Part shown: one piece after another, positions 43,268 to 55,152 of the stretch
Layout: each line of letters starts with the position of its first letter
Numbering within the stretch: the first letter of the stretch is position 1
Origin: Symsagittifera roscoffensis
Taxonomy: Eukaryota; Xenacoelomorpha; Acoela; Convolutidae
DNA length: 56,350 nt
NCBI RefSeq assembly: GCF_963678635.1
Contig: NW_026971371.1
Span: 1-56,350, forward strand
Reading direction: 5' to 3'
Program-made: the position numbers and the translations under genes
Notes under the pieces: generated by a model
Told to the model about the DNA's origin: nothing
What the model saw: only the letters and a program-made list of their open reading frames with translations
Databases searched by the model: none

Positions 43268-44019
43268 AAGGCGTCTTGACTTGGCTGTCTTTGAGTTTTA
43301 GCCTTAATTTTTTTGTTCAAGCTATAGTTTGATAGACTGCTTTTCACACTTTCATTTCAACTAGAAACGTTTGCAACTTCCGTAGTCTATTGAATTGAAA
43401 AAACACTCTTAATTTATCGACTATCGGCGTCCAGTTTCTTGGCTTAGCGATTAGCGGATTTGAATAAATTAGCGATAGTGGAAGACTAAAACGTGTACAT
43501 TTGAAAACTAGACTAGCCGGTTTAAAGTATGGGAAAAATATAGGGTATTGACATTTTTAGGGTCGTTTTTGCCAAAAATCAATCTTTCTTGAGAACTAAA
43601 ACAGTTTCTTGTAGTTTTTTATTGGAGCTTACCAATTTTTACGAAATTAATTTGAAAAGCATTTAAACAATATTTGTTAACATATTTGAATTGATTTCAT
43701 AAAAAAGCATGATTCAATTAGTGAACTAACCGTTTTCACCAAAAATGCTTATCAAACTTTTCATTAAAACTCCATAAAAAGAAAAACCTTCTGAAAATGG
43801 TATGACTAGCGTTTTGTTTTATTCAATGCTCTTGTATGATAAATACTTTTTTCTTTCAATGGAAATTTTTTTCAAAAATTTGCTTGGAAATTTTTTTCCG
43901 ATAATATAAATTAAACTGTGCACAATGAAGAAAATAAATGAGGCAAAATCTTAGCCCAGCCAACAGTCTCTCAACAGAAGATAGAAACTACAAAAATCTT
44001 TAGTGCCTTGAAACTCTGT

Positions 44020-44400
44020 TACTATGTTTTGATTGTGATCTCAATTAAAAAAAAACACAAAAACACTCATAAACCGATTCGAAAACTTTTTTGGTATTGC
44101 GCCAACTCAAAACCCCACAAGCTATCCAAAATTTTTCTGAACAAAAAAATTCTATGGAAAAGATGGTTTTAATGCAATTCTCATAAGCAAAATTGTTTGA
44201 TCTGTATTATGATTGTGATGACCTATTTGATCTCAATTTAAAAAAAACACATGAACACTCATAAACCTATTCAAAAAATTTTTTGGTAATGCGCCAACTC
44301 AAAACCCCACAAGCTATCCAAAGTTTTTCTGAGAAAAAAAATCTATGAAAAAGATGAGTATAATGTAATTCTCATAAGAAGAAATTGTACGGTAAACTAG
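44020..44400. repeat. Satellite array, duplicate B (shorter)
   Basis: About two units of the 192-base satellite seen at 27426, more diverged and with deletions. Confidence 0.7.
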
Positions 44401-45291
44401 TTGGCTCCAAAAAATTATGATTTTGATTACCAATATGATCTGATCTAAGAAAAACCCGATTAAAATTTTTATAAGCTTCTCTAAAAACTCTTTTTGAAGT
44501 GTTTCCGATAAAGAAGTTTCTTTGAAAAAAAAGTGTATCATGAAAGTTTTATAAATAGAAATTATATGGTTGGCAGTTTCATGCTCATACAATTTTCATT
44601 TCCATATTATTTTGGTTGCCATTATATCGTATTTAATTATAAACGGATGAAAATCTGAAAATTCTTCTTGAATTAATTCTAAATAAAATTTTCTTTTTTT
44701 AAACAAAAAGAGTATCATACAACTTTCATAAATAGAAATTTTAGGATAAGCGTTTTCTCCATTGATCGCATGCATGGAAATGTGTGAAAAGCATTTTTGT
44801 ATGGAATCGTATGTTGAGCATGTTTTTGTATGGATGTCAACCCGGGTAGCTAAACTTCAGAAAACCAAAGTTATTCTATTGATATGCATCAAAGCAAGAA
44901 ATTGTTATAAAAATGGATGAAATTTTATTTTCAAAGGTAACCAGAAAGTCCAATAACAACGTTGTTTATATTTTGCTGGATTAAAATCTGAAAAATTGAG
45001 TTTTTCGTTTGTTTTAAATTTTCGATCACCACGGCATTTTTTATCAGAACTCAAACGAGTGGGATTAAGTGAATAGAAACAAAAAACAAAAAAGTTAGTA
45101 AGATTTTCGTAAATGACTCGCAATCAATAATTACATCTCGCAAGAAAAAACAACTCACAGAAAGACAAAACTCTTTTGGCAAGCTCGAAAAACGTCGTCC
45201 CGCGGCGATGAGTATATTGCGAGTTATCTGTTAAAGCGAGTTGCCTTTTATTGGAGTTGTCTTTTAATACGACTTTTCGCAGAATTTTTTG

Positions 45292-48200
45292 TCAATCTTC
45301 AGCTTGCCTGAAATGTCGCGGGATATGATAATCTGTATTGAATATCCAATTGAACAGCTGCAAGGTTTTCGATTCACCGATCCATTTGTCCAACAAATCT
45401 CCACCATCATGTGTGTAGTGTGTAGATACGAATCCGGATAACATTCTGAGGCCAAAAGTGAGCAGCTCCTGCACAAACCATATCAGCACAGCACCTGAAG
45501 TTTCATAATAAGTCTATCAAAAAACTTCTGAATTCTGGAGTCTGAGTATGAACAAAATGTGTAGGTACAAACCTTGCAACAAGTAATTTAACAAAAAACA
45601 AAACTGCACATCAATAGGAAGCCTGAGTGTTCCGACGACCTTAAGTTCTACAGAATTGTTTTCAATAAAAGTTTTGAAATGCATTTTGAAAATTTTTTGA
45701 AAACTGTTTTTTTTTATTTCAGATTTTGTTGAGAAATTTTTCCACGCAGGTTCCTCACAACGCAATTTAAAATAAATAGCGTGTAGCAACGTATAATTAG
45801 TCCTAATAGCCTTGAGTCAATTTGGAACCATGTTAGAGTCTAATAAAATTGCTGCCTACGCGCCAAAGCACGAAATATTCAGAGTTTTTATTGTACCCAA
45901 AATAAACAAACACCTATAGCCTTAGAAAAAAAAACTTTGTAACGAAAATTATTTTTCTTAAAATGAACTCAATTCTTTTCAGATGGTTCAAAAAATGCCA
46001 TTCACCAGTGACTGGTAAAAACTTCTAAGAAAAAAAATATCGCACTTAATTGTTTCATCCTTCTTCAACATCCTCATCAGAGTTTTAAAAGGATTCTAAT
46101 ATTTTGTGACTGCTTTCTGCAATTGTTAATGGCAGTTTTCGCTTTTTATCGGCTTCCTTTCAAACTTTTTCTGAAGCTTCGCATAATCAAAAATCACGTG
46201 GGTAAAATTGGGGGTAAGGGGAATCAGCAGTTCCTTTTGTCTGATTGAAGCGGACACGACCAGTTAAATCAATTCAATTTGAATTGAGGCAATTAATTGG
46301 TTATAATAATACGTTACCAGACGCAATTGATATCATTTCATAAAACCCGATTGAGGTGAAATGAGGCGTTCCATCTTTTTTCTCCAATACTTTATCAACT
46401 TTTTTGTCAATAAAATAAAGGGCAGTGGGAACATGCAGTGCATCACCTTGATAGGAGTAGATTTGTTTGGATTCAATTGTCTGCTCAAATTTGTATTGCC
46501 AACATTTTGGCGTTTTTTCGTTCGCTGACTATTCACGTTCATCTCATTCGGAATATAACTGTATTTTTAATTTAAAGCATACAAACGTACCCCAGTTTAA
46601 AGCTGGGGTAAAATGCAATAAACGTTGAAAAGATTTTTAAAAAATTGTTTCTTGCCACGAGAATCGCTGCATCTCGAGGGGGTTTCTCTAAATATAGAAA
46701 GGTCTGAGATTTTAAAAAGTCTCTGAGCATTCTTGTCTGCAGTAGTCAATTCATCTACAAATTTGTTGCGTGAACTAACTCTCCGATGGAAATCTTTCTG
46801 AGTAGATTTTTTTCTCAATTTCAAATTTAAAATTTAGTTGTTCTTCAAAAAAAAAAATAAAGACAGTTTTGACTAGGCTTAATCTAGTTTTTGACTACGC
46901 TCAATCTATGTTCAGACTACGATGTAACTGATTTCGACTTTTTCAACCTGTTTCGATTCTTTCGGCTGAAACTGATGTTTGTTGACACTTTTTGCTCAAG
47001 TTAAAGTTGCTTTTCGACCTTCGATTTTCCGGCGCAAGATTGTAAGAAACATAATAGTAGAAACATAAAACTTTCAAAGTAAAAACATAATTCGATTACC
47101 TTGTCATGGGTAGTTTTTTTAAACGACGAAAGAATCACCAATTTTTTGTTTCTCTGTGTTACAAACTCATGGAGTGATAAATAAAAATCTGGTCAAAAAA
47201 TTTCACAGAGCTTGTGCCTACCGAAAAAATCCAATCCTCCTCCTGTTACGCAAAGTCCAACAAGCCCAGCAACACCAACTGAGGCGATTGTACTCGCAGC
47301 ATAAGCCCATTTTCCTCCCGGATCGTGGTAACCCAATGTGTCCTGAAACCACTCAAGTTCCATCAACAGGCGAACTCCCAGCTCGACTGGTATCTGAAGC
47401 AGCTGCCACCATGTGAACGCTCCTCTAGTTGCAATGATAACTGCTTCAACAAGCTCTTGCTGTGTATTTTTATTAAGACTTTTTAAAATTCCTTTGATGA
47501 AATCTATCACTCCTTCAGAGGCATCTAGTACAAGAGGCCTCCTCCCAATAAAGTTCGCGCCATTTTTAACTGCGTCTTGAATAAGAGCCGGAGTTATGTT
47601 TAGTAATTGTCGGAAAAGACAGCTGCCGCTTTGACTGGAAACTCGCGAGAGCCAGGAAAATCCTAAATTGGAAAATAAACAAAGAAAACAAGTCGAACGT
47701 TTGAATTCTAAGTTTTTTAAGCGTTTTTTTCTTGCTCACCAAATTTTTTGATCAAAATTATTTAAAAAAATTGCAGCAGAATTTACGAGTTAGTCTGTCA
47801 TAGAAAATTATCGTTGAATCAGCAAGTTTTCAGAAATGTAACTTCTCTGATTTTACCCTCAATCAGTGGCGCTTGTCCAGGGTCAGAAAAATTTCTGCTC
47901 TGGTTCAGGACACCAGCGGATTTAGGGGAGGGCGGCGGGGGTTGCGAACGCTCTTTCCTGAGGGTTTCAAACTCCTGCCGATCCAAAGGGTCCACTCTTT
48001 GCACCAACTTGAGAAATATTTTTTGGCTGATTGACCTTAAATTTTTCTAAAGGCGCCTTAGGTGCCAAAAAATACTTAATTCGAATGGAGAGCGCTCTCC
48101 AAAAAACGCATTTTTTTTTTCAATTTTTTCGAAAAACGCCTTTTTTAACTGTTTTCTTTTTTAATTTTTGTCAAAATGCTGATTTATGAGAACTCAGAAA

Positions 48201-49451
48201 ATCAATTTGTTCGACCTGAAAAAAAAAGTCGATAAAATTTTCGAATTTTTTTTTTTGAAAATCAGCCTCCTTCGAAAAAATGCAAAGTCCGCCCCTGGTT
48301 CAGAACTGGAGTTTTGGGACTGGATCCGCGCTAAACTAGCGCTAACGTAGGGATGAAACAACCAGGTAAAAACCACAAAAATTTTTGATTCTTCTCTGAA
48401 TCAGGGCTGCAACAACATTGCAAAAACCCTGAATTTTTCAAATTTTTCAGTCGACCTTAGATAACTTGAAATGAAAGTTTGATGTCAGCAAGTTGATTTA
48501 AAAAAGAGCAATCTAAAAACACTGATGATGGTCATTTAAAAATGAAATTCAAAAATCAGTTTTACAGTCAGTTTTCCACCTGATTGAATAACAATTAATG
48601 TTTCGTTTCAGCTAATTATGTGAACTTGTTCTTGTCTAGGATAAACAGGATTGCCACTTATACTTTCTGAATTTTTCAGCAAAACGTTCATATGAATTCG
48701 CATAAAATCTCTAAAATGTTAAGCGTAGCTTTCGCATTTAAAAGTGATAATGACTCAGTGATCAGTTTTTTAAAGCAAAAGCTTTCAGAAATTGACTGAA
48801 AATCGTTCAATTATAAAATCTTTTTTTTTCTGTTTTCAATCAGTAGAAAGTAAAATTAGTAGATTTTGTTGATTTTCACCATTTCTTATGTTTTCACCAT
48901 AATTTCAAGAAATTTCAAAACTTTGTTTCTATTTGGAATTAAATTTTTCTTTGTTGCAGCTGTGATTCATGGTTTTAACAGAGCTGTTTGTTCCAGAATC
49001 ATTGTTCAAAACACATATCCATCAATAACCCTGAGTTATAGCTGAGATTTTTTTAACACTGGGATATCGCTTGTAACTATCTAAGACAGGTCAACCCGGG
49101 TAAAATCTATTTTAACTTGTGAGCAATTGAGAAAAAGACTTACCATCACCGATTGCCTGCTGAGCCGTTTTGAAGTAGCAGGGCCACGAAACTTCAATTT
49201 CAAGAAATACCATCAAATCTCGAATGAACTCTTGGCAGTTTCTTGTCACCCACTTGTAAGACTGTTTTGCCAAATTTACATTTTCAATGAAAGCTTTCAG
49301 ATAGCGGCTGTCGTATACAGCTGGCTCTCTGGAAATATCCACTTTTGTTTCCTTGAAGCCCGGTTTGTTGTCCCACGGAAATTCACGATAGTCAGACATT
49401 GAAGCAACGAGATAACCATCTTCCTCATTTGCTTCCAATAGTTTCACGAAA
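45292..49451 (-). CDS. Unrecognised spliced gene, copy B: last three exons
   Basis: Exon 1 is 49451-49144, exon 2 is 47662-47222 and exon 3 is 45494-45292, with lengths 308, 441 and 203, exactly as in copy A. Splice sites and phases are the same and there is no stop. Introns differ from copy A by many indels (lengths 1481 and 1727 against 1380 and 1738). Protein differences from copy A are frequent: about 9 in exon 1, about 20 in exon 2 and 4 in exon 3. The motif VTRNCQEFIRDLMVFLEIE and the core WWQLLQIPVELGVRLLME are unchanged. The Gly-rich membrane-like segment is retained. Upstream exons were not found in the window. No family recognised. Confidence 0.7.
46333..46824 (-). pseudogene. Intronic ORF pair inside gene B, broken
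   Basis: Counterpart of 29967-30491. MKLRKKSTQKDFHRRVSSRN is kept at 46824, but the second frame is shifted after NTNLSRQ and the HVPTALYF-like text moves to another frame. Confidence 0.3.
47866..48296. mobile_element. Possible hAT-like non-autonomous element
   Basis: The left end CAGTGGCGCTTGTCC and the right end ending GTCCGCCCCTG (reverse CAGGGGCGGAC) resemble hAT terminal motifs. The inside has a G-rich run GGGGAGGGCGGCGGGGG. The right end (about 48190-48296) is absent from duplicate A at the matching site near 31855. The two ends are not convincing inverted repeats of each other and no 8-base target duplication is seen, so this is tentative. Confidence 0.25.
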
Positions 49452-49619
49452 CTGTTAAATTTGGAATTGTTAGTTTAAGCACACAGAAAAAACATGAAGA
49501 TTTTGGCATTAAGAATGAGCTGGGGAAGGCGCGACAATAGCCAGCTAAGCTAAAATAAACGTCTGGCAAATATATCCAAACACCCTGCCAAAAAAGCAAT
49601 CAGCAAAAAAAACAACGGT

Positions 49620-49790
49620 TTATAAAAAGCATTTTAAAATTTCTTTGATGAATTGCAACACCCCTTCGGAGACACCTAGTTGAAGACGCTTGTTCCCATT
49701 GAAGCTCATGCTACTTTTAACCGCGCCTTGAATAACTGTCGGAGTTCTTTTTATTGCTTGTCAGCGAAGACAGCCGTGTCTTATTTTAAT
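49620..49790 (-). pseudogene. Stray partial copy of gene exon 2 (duplicate B)
   Basis: Counterpart of 33195-33360 with nearly the same sequence. It retains the text of the exon 2 start and the stop after KEILKCFL. Confidence 0.65.
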
Positions 49791-50026
49791 ACGACGATCT
49801 ACCAATTTGTGGCACGCGTTGTGTCTAGACTTTACAGGTATAGCTGCCTGATAAAAAGGCACAACTGCATCAGGGTTTTAAATCGAGAAATCCTGAAAAT
49901 AAAATTCAGGCGATCATGATTTTCTGGAAAATTGCTGAAAACGTGCCAAAAATTAGAAATCAAAACGCTACGCAGAATTTTAAACAAAAAGCATGATGCG
50001 GTTTTACAAAGAGAAAAGTTACCGCT

Positions 50027-51590
50027 TTGAAAAATATAATCCATCAAGCGGGAGTTTTGAAATTTAAGAGAAATACAATGAAAAGCTACCTGAAAAAGAA
50101 TCAACCTTATCATGAAAACGTATTCGACTATTTATTTGGTTTTAACTCAATATGGGTTGATAATTACTTGGCGAGAAAAATCCGACTTGGAGAGAAAAAT
50201 GTTTTAACAAGCTATCAAAATACAAAAAGTTTCCGGTGGTTTATTCGATTAATTACCACCCATATATTAATGAGTCTAAATGGTATCTTCAACGTCGCTT
50301 TTATTTACACTGGCTTGAAATTCAGCAGGTTGGAGAGGTGTTGGACAAAATAAACAATGAAATTGCAAAAAAGCAGAGTAAATAAACTTATCCTGATAAA
50401 TCTAACTGACCAAAACAGTTTCCAGCTACAATTTCTCTGTTTTTTGATAGTTCTTTTAACCTTAACTACGACTTTTCATTTCAGGCGAGACCTTATGGTG
50501 GTTTGATTGTTATTGATAACTTTTCCTTGGAAAAATACTTGAAAAATTACAAAACTTTACGATTGCACGCTATTTTGCACAATGCGGCTGGGTTTATAAC
50601 AAGTTTTACCAAGAAGGTACCACGTAGTGTTACATTTTGCCCTGGGGCTGTAACAATAGCTGATTGGGACATTTGAGTGGAATAGTTTTCTGCCTTTACA
50701 TTAAGCTGAAAAAACCAAAAGTTTATAAATCACTAGAATGCTAAGCAAGATATTATTTGGGCTTGACGTGGAAGGCTTTCGTTTAGAAAAGAAAACGCCT
50801 TTTGGTTAGAGAATTAGCAATAACAACTTCAGACTACAGCGACTGACCCATTTTTTTACCTCCAGTCAATTTCAATGTACTACCAAAGCTTGGAAAAAAA
50901 AGCTTACAACTGGTTAACAATTTTTTAACACGGTCTCCAATGGGAAAACGGTGATTACCTCTGCCTAAACTTATATCGAATACTTCGACATTTTGTGTTG
51001 AGAAATCTTAGTGCTATTTTTACGCTAAAGAAAAAGAAAAAAAAACAGAGTTTTTGGCCAAATACTCGTACCGAAAAAATGAAAACCTAGAACATTTGTG
51101 CTGTCCTCGTGTTGAAATTTCAATTTTCGAAATTTATCCAAGTTACATTAGACCTATTCCTCATTACCACTCCAGGAATCCTTGTGCCCTGAAGAAAAGC
51201 AAGTTTTTTTTGATTGGTTGAAAAACGAACAACAGCGAGAGATCAGCGAAAAAGGAGACATACCTATCGCAAAATGCAAGGGTTTGTGTGTGGATGACTC
51301 CAGAGCGTGATATTAAATTTTCATTAACTAGAAAACAGCGTTTTGACATCAGCGGCCAAATTGTTCAGGGATAGATCAAATAAAAACCTCCGAAGAAGAG
51401 TTGTCTACATTAAAGAAATTTTTTCCAGTCATTAATCAGTTTGTATATTCCAGAGACCCAAGTTTACCAGAAATGTTAGCCAACAACCGAGGAGTATATC
51501 TTCCCGAACCAGTCCTAGTACCCAAACTTCAGGGATGAATTCAGATGGATCTAAGCAGCAGTGAAATGACAGATGATATTAGGACTAAGA
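50027..51590 (+). pseudogene. Unknown Maverick ORF blocks (duplicate B)
   Basis: Single-unit counterpart of 33491-35186. It contains HENVFDYLFGFNSIWVDNYL (frame 50027-50353), FPATISLFFDSSFNLNYDFS and PGAVTIADWDI (about 50415-50676), and KKFFPVINQFVYSRDPSLPE (about 51412). A deletion after about 51583 removes the MSDTTAA start and joins directly to the ATPase. Confidence 0.4.
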
Positions 51591-51599
51591 AGTCTATTT

Positions 51600-52230
51600 T
51601 CACTAACTTTCTGCATTCTCAAACACTTTTTCGCTAAACTAGGTTGCAAAGGAAGTTCAGCTTGGTTCTCGATGTTATTCGGCTTGGCTGGTTACGTATT
51701 ACCAAACCCAAGGATTTGAATAAAGTGATTGATATTTCGACACGAGTTTTCATGGCGAAAGCGGGACCCTCGGGATCCGGGAAAACTAAGATAATTTTCA
51801 AACATTTGATGGGAAATAATTTTAACCCCAATTTTGGAACCTTTCTATATCTTTACAAAACGATGAAACCTTCATTATCAGAAAAAGTGTCTTCTCGCAA
51901 AGTTAATGAGAAGTTAATGTGAAGTTAGAAACTTTTCTTCTAGTTTTCGATGATTCATGTAAAGACATCTGTATTGACAAGGAATTTGTTAGATAAGCAA
52001 CAGCGGCTAGGCACAGAGGAAAAATATTTGTTAAGAATAACTTGTTTCAAGAAAACCGATAGTCCTGTACGATTGATTTGAACACTTCACATATCATTCT
52101 GTTCAAATCGCCGCGTGACGTTCAGCAACTAGATCTCTTAGGAAGACAATTAAAAGAACCAAAGTTTTTGAGAAGCCTTTACGAATTAACTACGAAAGAC
52201 TCTTTTTGACATCTTCTAATCGACTTGAAC
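51600..52230 (+). pseudogene. Maverick genome-packaging ATPase (duplicate B), broken
   Basis: Frame 51644-51922 repeats the Walker A text AKAGPSGSGKTKIIFKHLMG. The Walker B-type FDDSCKDICIDKEFV follows in another frame near 51950. The end of Walker A frame (KPSLSEKVSSRKVNEKLM) differs from duplicate A. The 3' part is shortened by a deletion near 52235 that removes the CLRYCSNIT block. Confidence 0.7.
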
Positions 52231-52239
52231 CCCCAAAAA

Positions 52240-52850
52240 TGCAAATATCCAGCAATTCGAGACAGCATACAATTATTTAATCACTCTAAAAACCAGTGTT
52301 GTCAAAACACGTGCAGTTTTTTGAGTAGAGAAGATTTCCATCTAGTGCGACAAATACTTTGTTTTTGTTCAAGTACCTCAAAACTTAATTACAACTGCTG
52401 AAGATTTCATTCTAGTTCCCAAACACTTATATGCTAGAGAGCAACCAGAAGCTGCACGTTTTCTTCATATTAAAAAAGTTTAGCTTAAAAACGCTCTACT
52501 GTCCTACTTACACCTGCTTAGACCCCTAATACCTCCTGAAACTAGTAAAACTACTGCAACGCAGGAAACATATACCGAAAAAAACTAGCCACGACAAGAA
52601 CAGCTTAAACTGTTAATGGACGATGAAGAAGTACCGGTTGAACTAGAAAAAGATGAAATTTTAGAAAAAAAAATGATAAACAGACCGAAAGTATTTTAGG
52701 ACAGTTACAGTTTTTAGAAGAGAAAAAATGTGTAAGAGCAAAACCATAACAAAAATAATTCCGAGAAAGTAACCAATAACCGTGACAATGAGGTGATATA
52801 TGTGGATATAGTACCAACAGAACTTAAGGCTGCATTATTTTTATAGGACA
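52240..52850 (+). pseudogene. Conserved Maverick ORF after the ATPase (duplicate B)
   Basis: Carries FETAYNYLITLKTSVV-like text, LVPKHLYAR and the acidic tail MDDEEVPVELEKDEILEKK. It continues through SILGQLQFLEEKKCVRAK to about 52840, which duplicate A lacks. It leads into the integrase region. Confidence 0.45.
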
Positions 52851-52906
52851 TACATTAACCAACAAAAAATTACACAATCTGGAAATCATTGTCAATTTCC
52901 TGAAAC

Positions 52907-53214
52907 TTGAATGAAAAATTGGTAATAAATAAAAATGACAAACATGCGGTTCAGTCAGCATTTTTAACGTTCAAGAAAAACTACATCCCCCGCTTGACAG
53001 GAAAGAAAGAATGCAGCTCTTTAAAAAAGCAAAAAAAAAACAGAAAAAGCCTCAGCGACAACAAAAACCCCCGAAACCAAAAACATGAAAATGAGTCAGA
53101 AGAAAGATTCGCTCAAAAACGATTCAGATTCTCCAAGCTCAGAAAAGACGGCGGCGAAAAAAAACATTGGGCGAATTACAAAGATTGAACAAAAATTGTT
53201 GAAAACTAATTAAA
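52907..53214 (+). pseudogene. Lys-rich segment before the integrase
   Basis: Overlapping frames are both very basic; one reads RKERMQLFKKAKKKTEKASA, then KNIGRITKIEQKLLKTN. A nuclear-localisation-like lysine density is evident. It may be the 5' end of the integrase gene or the end of the preceding ORF. Confidence 0.3.
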
Positions 53215-54107
53215 GTGAAAAAGGTCCTGCGTTATTTGGTAGTGTGATCAACTTGATAAAAGCAAGAAATTTGTCGCAAAAGAAAGTTAAGCCTTTCCCT
53301 GAAACTGAACCTGCTCGGTCGAAATATCAAATTTTCATCTGAAAAACGCTGCAACTCAAGATCATAATTTAGGATATCGCGACATCTGGTCATTAGATCT
53401 GGGCTATGTTTATAAACTTGTCAAGTAAAACCACGAGGTGAAGTATCTGCTTGTTGCAGTTGAATGCATGTCCCGATATCTCAAAGTGCAACGCTTGAAA
53501 TTAAAGTCTGCTACTAAAACAGCAGAAGCGTTCAAACTAATGATAACGACAAAACGACCAAAAAAATATGGGTGGACAAGGGCTTGGAGTTTAAAGGGTC
53601 TTTCAGAGTTTTTTTTAAAAGAAAAGGAATAAAAACATATAACACAGAAAAGGAGAAAACATCCGCTTTCACTGAGAAAAAAATCCGTTCCTTGAAAAAT
53701 CCTAATGATAAGTACTTGGAGTATAAATGTACAAGCTCATACAATGACATATTGCAAGATTTTGTCAATGCAAATATTTCGAAAACAAATCAGGGCACAA
53801 ATGTAGCATCAAACAAATAGCTCAAAAAAATTTTCTTCGCCTGATTTCATTAAGAGCAGAAAGTTTCTTGAAATGAGTTTGACGTCCAAAGCTTTATTTT
53901 GGTGATTATGTTAGATTCGCCAAAGTAGACATACCTTTTAACAAGGGTTACAAACAATCTGTCACCGATAAAGTCTTTGAAGTTTTTGACAAATCAACAT
54001 GAAATCCTCCAACATACATTTTGATTGGTTCTAACAGAGAACCGAGTTAGGGAAAAAATTACGAAGCTGAACAAATTCGCTTTCTGGAGAGGGAGAAATC
54101 ATAAACA
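53215..54107 (+). pseudogene. Retroviral-type integrase of Maverick element (lineage 2), copy 1
   Basis: The most complete integrase in the window. The blocks SVINLIKARNLSQKKVKPFP and then GYRDIWSLDLGYVYKLVK hold the first catalytic Asp. EVKYLLVAVECMSRYLKVQR follows. After a one-base shift, MDKGLEFKGSFRVFFKRKG holds the second Asp, and KTSAFTEKKIRSLKN the Glu about 32 residues later. After a stop at 53818 another frame gives GDYVRFAKVDIPFNKGYKQS and VFEVFDKST, the SH3-like C-terminal domain. A minor-capsid-like gene begins at 54111. At least three inactivating changes. Lineage 1 has a related but clearly different integrase at 16447. Confidence 0.85.
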
Positions 54108-54110
54108 GTC

Positions 54111-54540
54111 ATGACTGAGGGCACTTCCAGCCTTTTGAACCATAATATTCCCCTTCCGTCTCATTAACCGTAGTTTCATTCATTTGCATCAGGGAACACT
54201 TTTAAAGATAACACTCTGGTCAACTTCAAAATTCTCCTGGCAAGGTGAAGAAATAAGTTTGCAAGGTGAATTGAGATTAGCAGTTATTGAAATTACCTTC
54301 CCTACTGAGATAAACAACGTAACTGACAACAACATTCTGTACTACAAAAAAAGATCGGGTTTTAACAAGCATGAAAATTGAGAAGCAAGATCTCCAGGCC
54401 TTGTCTTGGAGAAACAGCAAAACTAACAAAAGGAGAGTATACGAGCATTGAACAAACACTGGATGAGATTCGTCTGAAGACTGAACTAGAGAAATGGGAT
54501 TGAATAATAGATCCCATAACCAAATATCTTGCAACCCTTG
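54111..54540 (+). pseudogene. Minor-capsid-like gene, N-terminal part (lineage 2, unit 1)
   Basis: The ATG at 54111 begins MTEGTSSLLNHNIPLPSH and stops. Other frames give FASGNTFKDNTLVNFKILLA, then SLQGELRLAVIEITFPTEIN, then LTKGEYTSIEQTLDEIRLK. These correspond to the GEWEVAISEISYP and EPGLYPSNVDLVAAM blocks of the lineage 1 protein at 17012. Same place relative to the integrase in both lineages. Confidence 0.6.
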
Positions 54541-55149
54541 AAATTAAAGTCTGCTACTAAAACAGCAGAAGCGTTCAAACTAATGATAACGACAAAACGA
54601 CCAAAAAAATATGGGTGGACAAGGGCTTAGAGTTTAAAGGGTCTTTCAGAGTTTTTTTTAAAAGAAAAGGAATAAAAACATATAACACAGAAAAGGAGAA
54701 AACATCCGCTTTCGCTGAGAGAAAAGTCCGTTCCTTGAAAAATCCTAATGATAAGTACTTGGAGTATAAATGTACAAGCTCATACAATGACATATTGCAA
54801 GATTTTGTCAATGCAAATATTTCGAAAACAAATCAGGGCACAAATGTAGCATCAAACGAATAACTCAAAAAAATTTTCTTCGCCTGATTTCATTAAGAGC
54901 AGAAAGTTTCTTGAAATGAGTTTGACGTCCAAAGCTTTATTTTGGTGATTATGTTAGATTCGCCAAAGTAGACATACCTTTTAACAAGTGTTACAAACAA
55001 TCTGTCACCGATAAAGTCTTTGAAGTTTTTGACAAATCAACATGAAATCCTCCAACATACATTTTGATTGGTTCTAACAGAGAACCGAGTTAGGGAAAAA
55101 ATACGAAGCTGAACAAATTCGCTTTCTGGAGAGGGAGAAATCATAAATA
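54541..55149 (+). pseudogene. Integrase 3' half, tandem unit 2
   Basis: Frame 54615-54863 repeats MDKGLEFKGSFRVFFKRKG and KTSAFAERKVRSLKN, with E at the catalytic Glu position. Here the text is AFAERK, closer to the family norm than AFTEKK of unit 1. The C-terminal domain follows in another frame, with one substitution (NKCYKQS for NKGYKQS). Confidence 0.8.
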
Positions 55150-55152
55150 GTC

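Larger units (their letters stand above)
39175..43787. repeat. Nearly identical 2.3-kb tandem repeat, units 39175-41480 and 41481-43787
   Basis: The offset is a constant 2306-2308 bases with only scattered single-base differences. Each unit holds the tail of the ATPase-linked ORF, a T/G-rich tract with recurring TTTTCGGAT, and an 800-base interspersed repeat with a tRNA-like segment. It is the youngest duplication in the window, or an assembly artefact. Confidence 0.9.
43788..52650. repeat. Large segmental duplicate B of 27186-39290
   Basis: Collinear with duplicate A, at offsets of about 16.3-16.6 kb up to 50 kb and 13.6 kb after that, because B lacks the second internal Maverick unit. Both contain satellite, gene A/B exons, the stray exon 2 piece, unknown Maverick ORFs and ATPase. 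Exon sequences differ by about 4 percent. Confidence 0.9.
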
